From assembly GCA_964036045.1 (NCBI GenBank), contig OZ038400.1, positions 18,367,226-18,431,225 on the forward strand: DNA of 64,000 bases, given 5' to 3'. A model generated the notes under the pieces. It had not been told where the DNA came from, did not search any database, and saw nothing but the letters and a program-made list of their open reading frames with translations. Numbering within the stretch: the stretch's first letter is position 1; each line of letters opens with the position of its first letter. Both the position numbers and the translations under genes were made by a program. Positions 38,838-49,433 of this stretch are shown one piece after another. This DNA is from Eutreptiella sp. 'Long Island Sound 2002' (lineage: Eukaryota; Euglenozoa; Euglenophyceae; Eutreptiales; Eutreptiaceae).

Positions 38838-39431
38838 TCAATTTTCCGAGAATTTTCCGAGAATTTTCCGAGAATTTTCCGAGAATTTTCCGAGAATTTT
38901 CCGAGAATTTTCCGAGAATTTTCCGAAAATTTTCCGAGAATTTTCCGAAAATTTTCCGAGAATTTTCCGAGAATTTTCCGAGAATTTTCCGAGAATTTTC
39001 CGAGAATTTTCCGAGAATTTCCGGAGAATTTTCCGAGAATTTTCCGAGAATTTTCCGAGAATTTTCCGAGAATTTTCCGAGAATTTTCCGAGAATTTTCC
39101 GAGAATTTTCCGAGAATTTTCCGAGAATTTTCCGAGAATTTTCCGAGAATTTTCCGAGAATTTTCCGAGAATTTTCTGAGAATTTTCCGAGAATTTCCGG
39201 AGAATTTTCCGAGAATTTTCCGAGAATTTTCCGAGAATTTTCCGAGAATTTTCCGAGAATTTTCCGAGAATTTCCGGAGAATTTTCCGAGAATTTTCTGA
39301 GAATTTTCGGAGAATTTTCCGAGAATTTTCCGAGAATTTTCCGAGAATTTTCCGAGAATTTTCCGAGAATTTTCCGAGAATTTTCCGAGAATTTTCCGAG
39401 AATTTTCCGAGAATTTTCCGAGAATTTTCCG

Positions 39432-39517
39432 TCAATTTTCCGAGAATTTTCCGAGAATTTTCCGAGAATTTTCGGAGAATTTCTGAGAATTTTCTGAGAA
39501 TTTTCCGAGAATTTTCT
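39432..39517. repeat. Truncated A-block at the end of array 1
   Basis: The last marker GTCAA (39432) is followed by the A-block order of a CGG unit and two CTG units, then one consensus unit. The next unit stops inside TTTTCTG. A normal A-block module runs on for at least 20 units, so array 1 was cut inside a module. Confidence 0.85.
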
Positions 39518-39518
39518 G
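39516..39518. other. Junction between the two arrays, with CTG overlap
   Basis: The sequence passes from GAGAATTTTCTG straight into CTGGTCGCCTTTGTG. CTG fits both sides: a TTTTCTGAGAA-type unit on the left and the GGGCTGGTCGTC core on the right. No unique DNA, target-site duplication or mobile element separates the arrays. A 3-bp overlap could reflect microhomology joining or chance. Confidence 0.85.
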
Positions 39519-39733
39519 GTCGCCTTTGTGATCAATGAAAAAAAAAAAAAAAAGGGGGGGCCGGTCGTCTTTGTGATAAATGAAAAAAAAAAAAACAAAA
39601 AAAAAGAGGGCTGGTCGTCTTTGTGATCAATGAAAAAAAAAAAAAAAAAAAAAAAGAGGGCCGGTCGTCTTTGTGATCAATGAAAAAAAAAAAAAAAAAA
39701 AAGGCAGGGGGCTGGTCGTCTTTGTGATCAATG

Positions 39734-39765
<32 letters not shown>

Positions 39766-40241
39766 GGCTGGTCGTCTTTGTGATCAATGAAAAAAAAAAA
39801 AAAAAAAAAGAGGGCTGGTCGTCTTTGTGATAAATGAAAAAAAATAAAAAAAAAACAAAAAAGAGGGCTGGTCGTCTTTGTGATCAATGAAAAAAAAAAA
39901 AAAAAAACAAAAAAGAGGGCTGGTCGTCTTTGTGATCAATGAAAAAAAAAACAAAAAAAAAAAAAGAAGGAGTGCTGGTCGTCTTTGTGATCAATGAAAA
40001 AAAAAAAAAAAAAAAAAAAGGAGGGCTGGTCGTCTTTGTGATCAATGAAAAAAAAAAAAAAAAAAAAAGAGGGCCGGTCGTCTTTGTGATCAATGAAAAA
40101 AAAAAAAAAAAAAAAAAGGGTGCTGGTCGTCTTTGTGATCAATGAAAAAAAAAAAAAAAAAAAAAGAGGGCTGGTCGTCTTTGTGATAAATGAAAAAAAA
40201 AAAAAAAAAAAAAAGAGAGGTGGTCGTCTTGGTGATCAATG

Positions 40242-40274
<33 letters not shown>

Positions 40275-40853
40275 GATGGTCGTTTTCGTGATCAATGAAA
40301 AAAAAAAAAAAAAAAAAAAGAGGGCTGGTCGTCTTTGTGATAAATGAAAAAAAAAAAAAAAAAAAAAAGAGAGTTGGTCGTCTTTGTGATCAATGAAAAA
40401 AAAAAAAAAAAGAAAAAAAAGAGGGCTGGTCGTCTTTGTGATTAATGAAAAAAAAAAAAAAAAAAAAAAGAGGGCTGGTCGTCTTTGTGATCAATGAAAA
40501 AAAAGAAAAAAAAAAAAAAAAAAAGAGGGCTGGTCGTCTTTGTGATAAATGAAAAAAAAAAAAAAAAAAAAAAGAGAGTTGGTCGTCTTTGTGATCAATG
40601 AAAAAAAAAAAAAAAAAAAAAAAAAGAGGGCTGGTCGTCTTTGTGATCAATGAAAAAAAAAAAAAAAAAAAAAGAGGGCTGGTCGTCTTTGTGATAAATG
40701 AAAAAAAAAAAAAAAAAAAAAAAGAGAGTTGGTCGTCTTTGTGATCAATGAAAAAAAAAAAAAAAAAAGATAAAAAAGAGGGCTGGTCGTCTTTGTGATT
40801 AATGAAAAAAAAAAAAAAAAAAAAAAGAGGGCTGGTCGTCTTTGTGATCAATG

Positions 40854-40885
<32 letters not shown>

Positions 40886-41165
40886 GCTGGTCGTCTTTGT
40901 GATCAATGAAAAAAAAAAAAAAAAAAAAAAGGGGGGGGGGCAGGTCGTCTTTGTGATCAATGAAAAAAAAAAAAAAAAAAAAAAAAGAGGGCTCGTCGTC
41001 TTTGTGATCAATGAAAAAAAAAAAAAAAAAAGGAGGGCCAATCGTCTTTGTGATCAATGAAAAAAAAAAAAAAAGAAAAAAAAGAGGGCTGGTCGTCTTT
41101 GTGATCACTGAAAAAAAAAAATTAAAATAAAAAAAAAAGGGGGCTGGTCGTCTTTGTCATCAATG

Positions 41166-41197
<32 letters not shown>

Positions 41198-41220
41198 GCT
41201 GGTCGTCTTCCTGATCAATG

Positions 41221-41252
<32 letters not shown>

Positions 41253-41648
41253 GCTGGTCGTCTTTGTGATCAATGAAAAAAAAAAAATAATAAAATCAAA
41301 AAAAAAGAGGGCTGGTCGTCTTTGTGATCAATGAAAAAAAAAAAAAAAAAAAAAAAGAGGGCTCGTCGTCTTTGTGATCAATGAAAAAAAAAAAAAAAAA
41401 GAGGGCCAATCATCTTTGTGATCAATGAAAAAAAAAAAAAAAAAAAAAAAAAACAAAGAGGGCTGGTCGTCTTTGTGATCACTGAAAAAAAAAAAAAAAT
41501 AACAAAAAAAGAGGGCTGGTCGTCTTTGTGATCAATGAAAAAAAAAATAAAAAAAAAAAAAAAAAAGAGGGCTGGTCGTCTTCGTGATCAATGAAAAAAA
41601 AAAAAAAAAAAAAAAAAAAACGAGGGCCGGTCGTCTTTGTGATCAATG

Positions 41649-41680
<32 letters not shown>

Positions 41681-41755
41681 GCTGGTCGTCTTTGTGATCA
41701 ATGAAAAAAAAAAAAAAAAAGAAAAAGAAAAAGAGGGCCGGTCGTCTTTGTGATC

Positions 41756-41788
<33 letters not shown>

Positions 41789-41829
41789 GGCCGGTCGTCG
41801 TTGTGATCAATGAAAAAAAAAAAAAAAAA

Positions 41830-41865
41830 AAAAACTTAGAGGGCCGGTCGTCTTTGTGATCAATG

Positions 41866-41897
<32 letters not shown>

Positions 41898-42290
41898 GGT
41901 CGTCTTTGTGATCAATGAAAAAAAAAAAAATAAAAAAAAAAAGAGAGCTGGTCGTCTTTGTGATCAATGAAAAAAGAAAAAGGAAAAAAAAAAAAAAAGA
42001 GGGCGAGTCGTCTTTGTGATCAATGAAAAAAAAAAAAAAAAAAAAAAAAAGAGGGCCGGTCGTCTTGGTGATCAATGAAAAAAAAAAAAGAAAAAAAAAA
42101 AAAAAGAGGGCGAGTCGTCTTTGTGATCAATGAAAAAAAAAAAAAAAAAAAAAAAAAAAAGGAGGGTCGGTCGTCTTTGTGATCAATGAAAAAAAAAAAA
42201 AAAAAAAGAAAGAAAACGATAGCTGGTCGTCTTTGTGATCAATGAAAAAAAAAAAAAAAAAAATAAGGGTGCTGGTCGTCTTTTTGATCA
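41830..42290. repeat. Array 2 cassette with CTTAGAGGG, copy 1
   Basis: An ordered string of variant units: CTTAGAGGGCCGG, AAGAGCCGG, AGAGAGCTGG, GGGCGAG, a CTTGGTGATC unit, a second GGGCGAG, GGAGGGTCGG, ACGATAGCTGG and a TTTTTGATC unit. The same string begins again 1,040 bp to the right. Confidence 0.8.
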
Positions 42291-42390
42291 ATGAAAAAAA
42301 AAAAAAAAAAAAGAGGGCTGGTCGTCTTTGTGATAAATGAAAAAAAAAAAAAAAAAAAAAAAAGAGAGTTGGTCGTCTTGGTGATCAATG

Positions 42391-42423
<33 letters not shown>

Positions 42424-42869
42424 GCTGGTCGTCTTTGTGATCAATGAAAAAAAAAAAAAAAAAAAAAGAGGGCTGGTCGTCTTTGTGATAAATGAAAAAA
42501 AAAAAAAAAAAAAAAAAAGAGAGTTGGTCGTCTTTGTGATCAATGAAAAAAAAAAAAAAAGAAAAAAAAGAGGGCTGGTCGTCTTTGTGATTAATGAAAA
42601 AAAAAAAAAAAAAAAAAAAGAGGGCTGGTCGTCTTTGTGATCAATGAAAAAAAAGAAAAAAAAAAAAAAAAAAAAGAGGGCTGGTCGTCTTTGTGATAAA
42701 TGAAAAAAAAAAAAAAAAAAAAAAGAGAGTTGGTCGTCTTTGTGATCAATGAAAAAAAAAAAAAAAAAAGAAAGAAGGGGGCTGGTCGTCTTTGTGATCA
42801 ATGAAAAAAAAAAAAAAAAAAAAAAGAGGGCTGGTCGTCTTTGTGATCAATGAAAAAAAAAAAAAAAAA

Positions 42870-42905
42870 AAAAACTTAGAGGGCCGGTCGTCTTTGTGAT
42901 CAATG

Positions 42906-42937
<32 letters not shown>

Positions 42938-43330
42938 GGTCGTCTTTGTGATCAATGAAAAAAAAAAAAATAAAAAAAAAAAGAGAGCTGGTCGTCTTTA
43001 TGATCAATGAAAAAAGAAAAAGGAAAAAAAAAAAAAAAGAGGGCGAGTCGTCTTTGTGATCAATGGAAAAAAAAAAAAAAAAAAAAAAAGAGGGCCGGTC
43101 GTCTTGGTGATCAATGAGAAAAAAAAAAGAAAAAAAAAAAAAAAAGAGGGCGAGTCGTCTTTGTGATCAATGAAAAAGAAAAAAAAAAAAAAAAAAAAAA
43201 GGAGGGTCGGTCGTCTTTGTGATCAATGAAAAAAAAAAAAAAAAAAGAAAGAAAACGATAGCTGGTCGTCTTTGTGATCAATGAAAAAAAAAAAAAAAAA
43301 AAAAAAGGGTGCTGGTCGTCTTTTTGATCA
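42870..43330. repeat. Array 2 cassette with CTTAGAGGG, copy 2
   Basis: Repeats the 41,830 cassette unit for unit. CTTAGAGGG is at 42,875 against 41,835 and TTTTTGATC at 43,321 against 42,281. Small differences lie in the A-tracts and single bases (for example AATGGAAAA near 43,062). Related cassettes with CTTGG in place of CTTAG occur at 44,826 and 48,337. Confidence 0.8.
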
Positions 43331-43333
43331 ATG

Positions 43334-43366
<33 letters not shown>

Positions 43367-43845
43367 GCTCGTCGTCTTTGTGATCAATGAAAAAAAAAAA
43401 AAAAAAAGGAGGGCCAATCGTCTTTGTGATCAATGAAAAAAAAAAAAAAAAAAAAAAGAGGTCTGGTCGTCTTTGTGATCACTGAAAAAAAAAAAAAATA
43501 AAATAAAAAAAAAAGAGGGCTGGTCGTCTTTGTCATCAATGAAAAAAAAAAAAAAAAAAAAAAAAAAGAGGGCCGGTCGTCTTCGTGATCAATGAAAAAA
43601 AAAAAAAAAAAAAAAAAAAAGAGGGCTGGTCGTCTTTGTGATCAATGAAAAAAAAAAAAAAAAAAAAGAGGGCTGGTCGTCTTTGTGATAAATGAAAAAA
43701 AAAAAAAAAAAAAAAAGAGAGTTGGTCGTCTTTGTGATCAATGAAAAAAAAAAAAAAAAAGATAAAAAAGAGGGCTGGTCGTCTTTGTGATTAATGAAAA
43801 AAAAAAAAAAAAAAAAAAGAGGGCTGGTCGTCTTTGTGATCAATG

Positions 43846-43876
<31 letters not shown>

Positions 43877-43952
43877 GCTGGTCGTCTTTGTGATCAATGA
43901 AAAAAAAAAAAAAAAAAAAAAGGGGGGGGGCAGGTCGTCTTTGTGATCAATG

Positions 43953-43985
<33 letters not shown>

Positions 43986-44129
43986 GCTCGTCGTCTTTGT
44001 GATCAATGAAAAAAAAAAAAAAAAAGGAGGGCCAATCGTCTTTGTGATCAATGAAAAAAAAAAAAAAAAAAAAAAGAGGGCTGGTCGTCTTTGTGATCAC
44101 TGAAAAAAAAAAAATAAAATAAAAAAAAA

Positions 44130-44157
44130 AGAGGGCTGGTCGTCTTTGTCATCAATG

Positions 44158-44190
<33 letters not shown>

Positions 44191-44212
44191 CCGGTCGTCT
44201 TCGTGATCAATG

Positions 44213-44244
<32 letters not shown>

Positions 44245-44640
44245 GCTGGTCGTCTTTGTGATCAATGAAAAAAAAAAAAATAATAAAATTAAAAAAAAAG
44301 AGGGCTGGTCGTCTTTGTGATCAATGAAAAAAAAAAAAAAAAAAAAAAAAAAGAGGGCTCGTCGTCTTTGTGATCAATGAAAAAAAAAAAAAAAAAAAAG
44401 AGGGCCAATCGTCTTTGTGATCAATGAAAAAAAAAAAAAAGAAAAAAACCAAGAGGGCTGGTCGTCTTTGTGATCACTGAAAAAAAAAAAAAATAACAAA
44501 AAAAGAGGGCTGGTCGTCTTTGTGATCAATGAAAAAAAAAAAAAATAAAAAAAAAAAAAAGAGGGCTGGTCGTCTTCGTGATCAATGAAAAAAAAAAAAA
44601 AAAAAAAAAAAAAGAGGGCAGGTCGTCTTTGTGATCAATG

Positions 44641-44672
<32 letters not shown>

Positions 44673-44857
44673 GCTGGTCGTCTTTGTGATCAATGAAAAA
44701 AAAAAAAAAAAGAAAAAGAAAAAGAGGGCCGGTCGTCTTTGTGATCAATTAAAAAAAAAAAAAAAGAAAAAAAAAAAAGGGGCCGGTCGTCGTTGTGATC
44801 AATTAAAAAAAAAAAAAAAAAAAAAACTTGGAGGGCCGGTCGTCTTTGTGATCAATG

Positions 44858-44888
<31 letters not shown>

Positions 44889-45283
44889 GGTCGTCTTTGT
44901 GATCAATGAAAAAAAAAAAAAATAAAATAAAAAAGAGAGCTGGTCGTCTTTGTGATCAATGAAAAAAAAAAAAGAAAAAAAATAAAAAAAAGGGGGCGAG
45001 TCGTCTTTGTGATCAATGAAAAAAAAAAAAAAAAAAAAAAAAGAGGGCCGGTCGTCTTGGTGATCAATGAAAAAAAAAAAAGAAAAAAAAAAAAAAAAGA
45101 GGGCGAGTCGTCTTTGTGATCAATGAAAAAAAAAAAAAAAAAAAAAAAAAAGGAGGGTCGGTCGTCTTTGTGATCAATGAAAAAAAAAAAAAAAAAAAGA
45201 AAGAAAACGATAGCTGGTTGTCTTTGTGATCAATGAAAAAAAAAAAAAAAAAAACGGGGGGGCTAGTCGTCTTTGTGATCAAT

Positions 45284-45314
<31 letters not shown>

Positions 45315-45892
45315 GCCGGTCGTCTTTGTGATCAGTGAAAAAAAAAAAAAAAAAAAAAAAAGAGGGCCGGTCGTCTTTGTGATCAATGAAAAAAAGAAAA
45401 AAAAAAAAAAAAAAGAGGGCTGGTCGTCTTTGTGATAAATGAAAAAAAAAAAAAAAAAAAAAAAGAGGGCCGGTCGTCTTTGTGATCAATGAAAAAAAAA
45501 AAAAAAAAAAAAAGAGGGCTGTTCGTCTCTGTGATCAATGAAAAAAAAAAAAAAAAAAAAAAGAGGGCTGGTCGTCTTTGTGATCAATGAAAAAAAAAAA
45601 AAAAAAAAGAAAGAGGGCCGGTCGTCTTTGTGATCGTTGAAAAAAAAAAAAAAAAAAAAAAAAAAAGGGGGCCGGTCGTCTTTGTGATCAATGGAAAAAA
45701 AAGAAAAGAAAAAAAGGGGGGCTGGTCGTCTTTGTGATCAATGAAAAAAAAAAAAAAAAAAAGGGGGGGCTGTTCGTCTTTGTGATAGATGAAAAAAAAA
45801 AAGAAAAAAAAAAGGAGGGCAAGTCGTCTTTGTGATCAATGAAAAAAAAAAAAAAAAAAAAAAAAGAGGGCTGGTCGTCTTTGTGATCGATG

Positions 45893-45926
<34 letters not shown>

Positions 45927-47469
45927 GGCCGGTCGTCTTTGTGATCAATGAAAAAAAAAAAAAAAAAAAAAAGAGGGCTGGTCGTCTTTGTGATCAATGA
46001 AAAAAAAAAAAAAAAAAGGTGGCCGGTCGTCTTTGTGATAAATGAAAAAAAAAAAAAAAAAAAAAGAGGGTTGGTCGTCTTTGTGATCAACGAAAAAAAA
46101 AAAAAAAAAAAGGGGGCTGGTCGTCTTTGTGATCAATGAAAAAAAAAAAAAAAAAAAAGAGGGCCGTTCGTCTTTGTGATCAATGAAAAAAAAAAAAAAT
46201 AAATAAAAAAAGGGGGGGTGGTCGTCTTTGTGATCAATGAAAAAAAAAAAAAAAAAAAAGAGGGCTGGTCGTCTTTGTGATAAATGAAAAAAAAAAAAAA
46301 AAAAAAAAAGGGAGTTGGTCGTCTTTGTGATCAATGAAAAAAAAAAAAACAAAAAACAAAAAAAAGAGGGCTGGTCGTCTTTGTGATTAATGAAAAAAAA
46401 AAAAAAAAAAAAAAGAGGGCCGGTCGTCTTTGTGATCAATGAAAATAAAATAAAAAAAAAAAAAAAAAAGAGGGCTGGTCGTCTTTGTGATCAATGAAAA
46501 AAAACACAAAAAAAAAAAAAGAGGGCTGGTCGTCTTTGTGATCAATGAAAAAAAAAAAAAAAAAAAAAAGGAGGGCTGGTCGTCTTTGTGATCAATGAAA
46601 AAAAAAAAAAAAAGAAAAAAAAAGAGGGCCGGTCGTCTTTGTGATTAATGAAAAAAAAAAAAAAAAAGGGGGGGGGGGCTGGTCGTCTTTGTGATCAATG
46701 AAAAAAAAAAAAAAGAAAAAAAAAAAGAGGGCTGGGCGTCTTTGTGATCAATGAAAAAAAAAGAAAAAAAAAAAAGAGGGCTGGTCGTCTTTGTGATAAA
46801 TGAAAAAAAAAAAAAAAAAAAAAGAGAGTTGGTCGTCTTGGTGATCAATGAAAAAAAAAAAAAAAGAAAAAAAAAAAGAGGGCTGGTCGTCTTTGTGATC
46901 AATGAAAAAAAAAGAAAAAAAAAGAGGGCTGGTCGTCTTTGTGATAAATGAAAAAAAAAAAAAAAAAAAAAAAGAGAGTTGGTCGTCTTTGTGATCAATG
47001 AAAAAAAAAAAAAAAAAAGAATAAAAAGAAGGCTGGTCGTCTTTGTGATTAATGAAAAAAAAAAAAAAAAAAAAAAAAGAGGGCTGGTCGTCTTTGTGAT
47101 CAATAAAAAAAAAGAAAAAAAAAAAAAAAAAAAAGAGGGCTGGTCGTCTTTGTGATCAATGCAAAAAAAGAAAAAAAAAAAAAAAAAAGAAGGGGGCTGG
47201 TCTTCTTTGTGATCAATGAAAAAAAAAAAAAAAAAAAAAAGAGGGCTGGTCGTCTTTGTGATCAATGAAAAAAAAAAAAAAAAAAAGAGGGCTAGTCGTC
47301 TTTGTGATAAATGAAAAAAAAAAAAAAAAAAAAAAAAAAGAGAGTTGGTCGTCTTTGTGATCAATGAAAAAAAAAAAAAGAAAAGAAAAAAAAGAGGGCT
47401 GGTCGTCTTTGTGATTAATGAAAAAAAAAAAAAAAAAAAAAAAGAGGACTGGTCGTCTTTGTGATCAAT

Positions 47470-47500
<31 letters not shown>

Positions 47501-47640
47501 CTGGTCGTCTTTGTGATCAATGAAAAAAAAGAAAAAAAAAAAAAAAAAAGAGGGCTCGTCGTCTTTGTGATCAATGAAAAAAAAAAAAAAAAAAAAAAAA
47601 AGGGCTGGTCGTCTTTCTGATCAATACAAAAAAAAAAAAG
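44130..47640. repeat. About 3.5-kb higher-order repeat, left copy
   Basis: Roughly 70 units in a specific order recur about 3,500 bp to the right. Landmarks are GTCATCAATG (44,148), a TAATAAAATTAAAA tract (44,281), GGGCTCG, GGGCCAA, GATCACTG (44,473), CTTGGAGGG (44,826), ACGATAGCTGG (45,208), an AACACAAAA tract (46,505), GGTCTTCTTT (47,209) and GAGGACTGG (47,446). The right copy directly follows. Confidence 0.83.
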
Positions 47641-47666
47641 AGGGCTGGTCGTCTTTGTCATCAATG

Positions 47667-47698
<32 letters not shown>

Positions 47699-47721
47699 GC
47701 CGGTCGTCTTCGTGATCAATG

Positions 47722-47752
<31 letters not shown>

Positions 47753-48096
47753 GCTGGTCGTCTTTGTGATCAATGAAAAAAAAATAAATAATAAAATTAA
47801 AAAAAAAGAGGGCTGGTCGTCTTTGTGATCAATGAAAAAAAAAAAAAAAAAAAAAAAAAAGAGGGCTCGTCGTCTTTGTGATCAATGAAAAAAAAAAAAA
47901 AAAAAAGAGGGCCAATCGTCTTTGTGATCAATGAAAAAAAAAAAAAAAAAAAAAAACAAAGAGGGCTGGTCGTCTTTGTGATCACTGAAAAAAAAAAAAA
48001 AAATAACAAAAAAAGAGGGCTGGTCGTCTTTGTGATCAATGAAAAAAAAAAAAATAAAAAAAAAAAAAAGAGGGCTGGTCGTCTTCGTGATCAATG

Positions 48097-48127
<31 letters not shown>

Positions 48128-48150
48128 GCAGGTCGTCTTTGTGATCAATG

Positions 48151-48183
<33 letters not shown>

Positions 48184-48256
48184 GCTGGTCGTCTTTGTGA
48201 TCAATGAAAAAAAAAAAAAAAGAAAAAGAAAAAGAGGGCCGGTCGTCTTTGTGATC

Positions 48257-48289
<33 letters not shown>

Positions 48290-48787
48290 GGCCGGTCGTC
48301 GTTGTGATCAATTAAAAAAAAAAAAAAAAAAAAAACTTGGAGGGCCGGTCGTCTTTGTGATCAATGAAAAAAAAAAAAAAAAAAAATAGAGCCGGTCGTC
48401 TTTGTGATCAATGAAAAAAAAAAAAAATAAAATAAAAAAGAGAGCTGGTCGTCTTTGTGATCAATGAAAAAAAAAAAAGGAAAAAAATAAAAAAAAGAGG
48501 GCGAGTCGTCTTTGTGATCAATGAAAAAAAAAAAAAAAAAAAAAAAGAGGGCCGGTCGTCTTGGTGATCAATGAAAAAAAAAAAAGAAAAAAAAAAAAAA
48601 AAGAGGGCGAGTCGTCTTTGTGATCAATGAAAAAAAAAAAAAAAAAAAAAAAAAAGGAGGGTCGGTCGTCTTTGTGATCAATGAAAAAAAAAAAAAAAAA
48701 GGAAAGAAAACGATAGCTGGTTGTCTTTGTGATCAATGAAAAAAAAAAAAAAAAAAAACGGGGGGGCTAGTCGTCTTTGTGATCAAT

Positions 48788-48819
<32 letters not shown>

Positions 48820-49398
48820 GCCGGTCGTCTTTGTGATCAGTGAAAAAAAAAAAAAAAAAAAAAAAAAGAGGGCCGGTCGTCTTTGTGATCAATGAAAAAA
48901 AGAAAAAAAAAAAAAAAAAAGAGGGCTGGTCGTCTTTGTGATAAATGAAAAAAAAAAAAAAAAAAAAAAAGAGGGCCGGTCGTCTTTGTGATCAATGAAA
49001 AAAAAAAAAAAAAAAAAAGAGGGCTGTTCGTCTCTGTGATCAATGGAAAAAAAAAAAAAAAAAAAAAAGAGGGCTGGTCGTCTTTGTGATCAATGAAAAA
49101 AAAAAAAAAAAAAAGAAAGAGGGCCGGTCGTCTTTGTGATCGTTGAAAAAAAAAAAAAAAAAAAAAAAAAGGGGGCCGGTCGTCTTTGTGATCAATGGAA
49201 AAAAAAGAAAAGAAAAAAAGGGGGGCTGGTCGTCTTTGTGATCAATGAAAAAAAAAAAAAAAAAAAAAGGGGGGCTGTTCGTCTTTGTGATAGATGAAAA
49301 AAAAAAAGAAAAAAAAAAGGAGGGCAAGTCGTCTTTGTGATCAATGAAAAAAAAAAAAAAAAAAAAAAAAAGAGGGCTGGTCGTCTTTGTGATCGATG

Positions 49399-49433
<35 letters not shown>

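Larger units (their letters stand above)
321..39435. repeat. Marker unit TTTTCCGTCAA: just under 90 dispersed copies punctuating array 1
   Basis: This unit differs from the consensus by AG to TC at two adjacent positions. The T of GTCAA is at 321, 871, 1278, 1443, 1608, 2301, 2917, 3335, 3929, 4336, 4501, 5304, 5777, 6063, 6514, 6756, 7295, 7845 and so on to 38838 and 39432. Intervals in 11-bp units begin 50, 37, 15, 15, 63, 56, 38, 54, 37, 15, 73, 43, 26, 41, 22, 49, 50. Nearly all are whole multiples, and several strings recur elsewhere. On the minus strand the unit reads AATTGACGG. TGA there is almost the only stop in the array and the overlapping TTG is a possible start, which explains why minus-strand open frames abut with 4-bp overlaps (for example at 2301-2304). 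Confidence 0.93.
1..39517. repeat. Array 1: 11-bp satellite/minisatellite, consensus TTTTCCGAGAA, about 3,590 units
   Basis: The whole interval is head-to-tail copies of TTTTCCGAGAA (TTCTCGGAAAA on the other strand). The array is open at the left window edge. Common substituted units are TTTTCTGAGAA, TTTTCCGAAAA, TTTCCGGAGAA, TTTTCGGAGAA, TTTCCCGAGAA, TTTTCCGGGAA, TTTTGCGAGAA and TTTTCCGTCAA. Indels are rare, so the 11-bp phase persists for kilobases. Eleven is not a multiple of 3, so 33 bp gives an 11-residue peptide period that is the same in all three frames of a strand: ENSRKILGKFS on minus, FSENFPRIFRE on plus. The consensus has no stop codon. Frames of 80 to 1,400 codons are therefore expected by construction and are not evidence of genes. 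No promoter, intron or non-repeat flank suggests expression. Confidence 0.98.

Noticed and set aside
1-39517. Telomeric repeat array
   Set aside because: TTTTCCGAGAA lacks the G-rich strand of TTAGGG, TTTAGGG, TTAGG or yeast-type telomeres, and the strand has no G-runs.
871-39598. Dozens of long minus-strand open frames of 80-1,400 codons (for example 20395-24672, 28491-32009) encoding an 11-residue lysine/serine-rich repeat protein
   Set aside because: They are the direct translation of the stop-free 11-bp unit. Nearly all start at a TTG and end at a TGA inside the same marker unit, overlap by 4 bp, run in all frames and have no non-repeat domain, signal sequence or upstream element.
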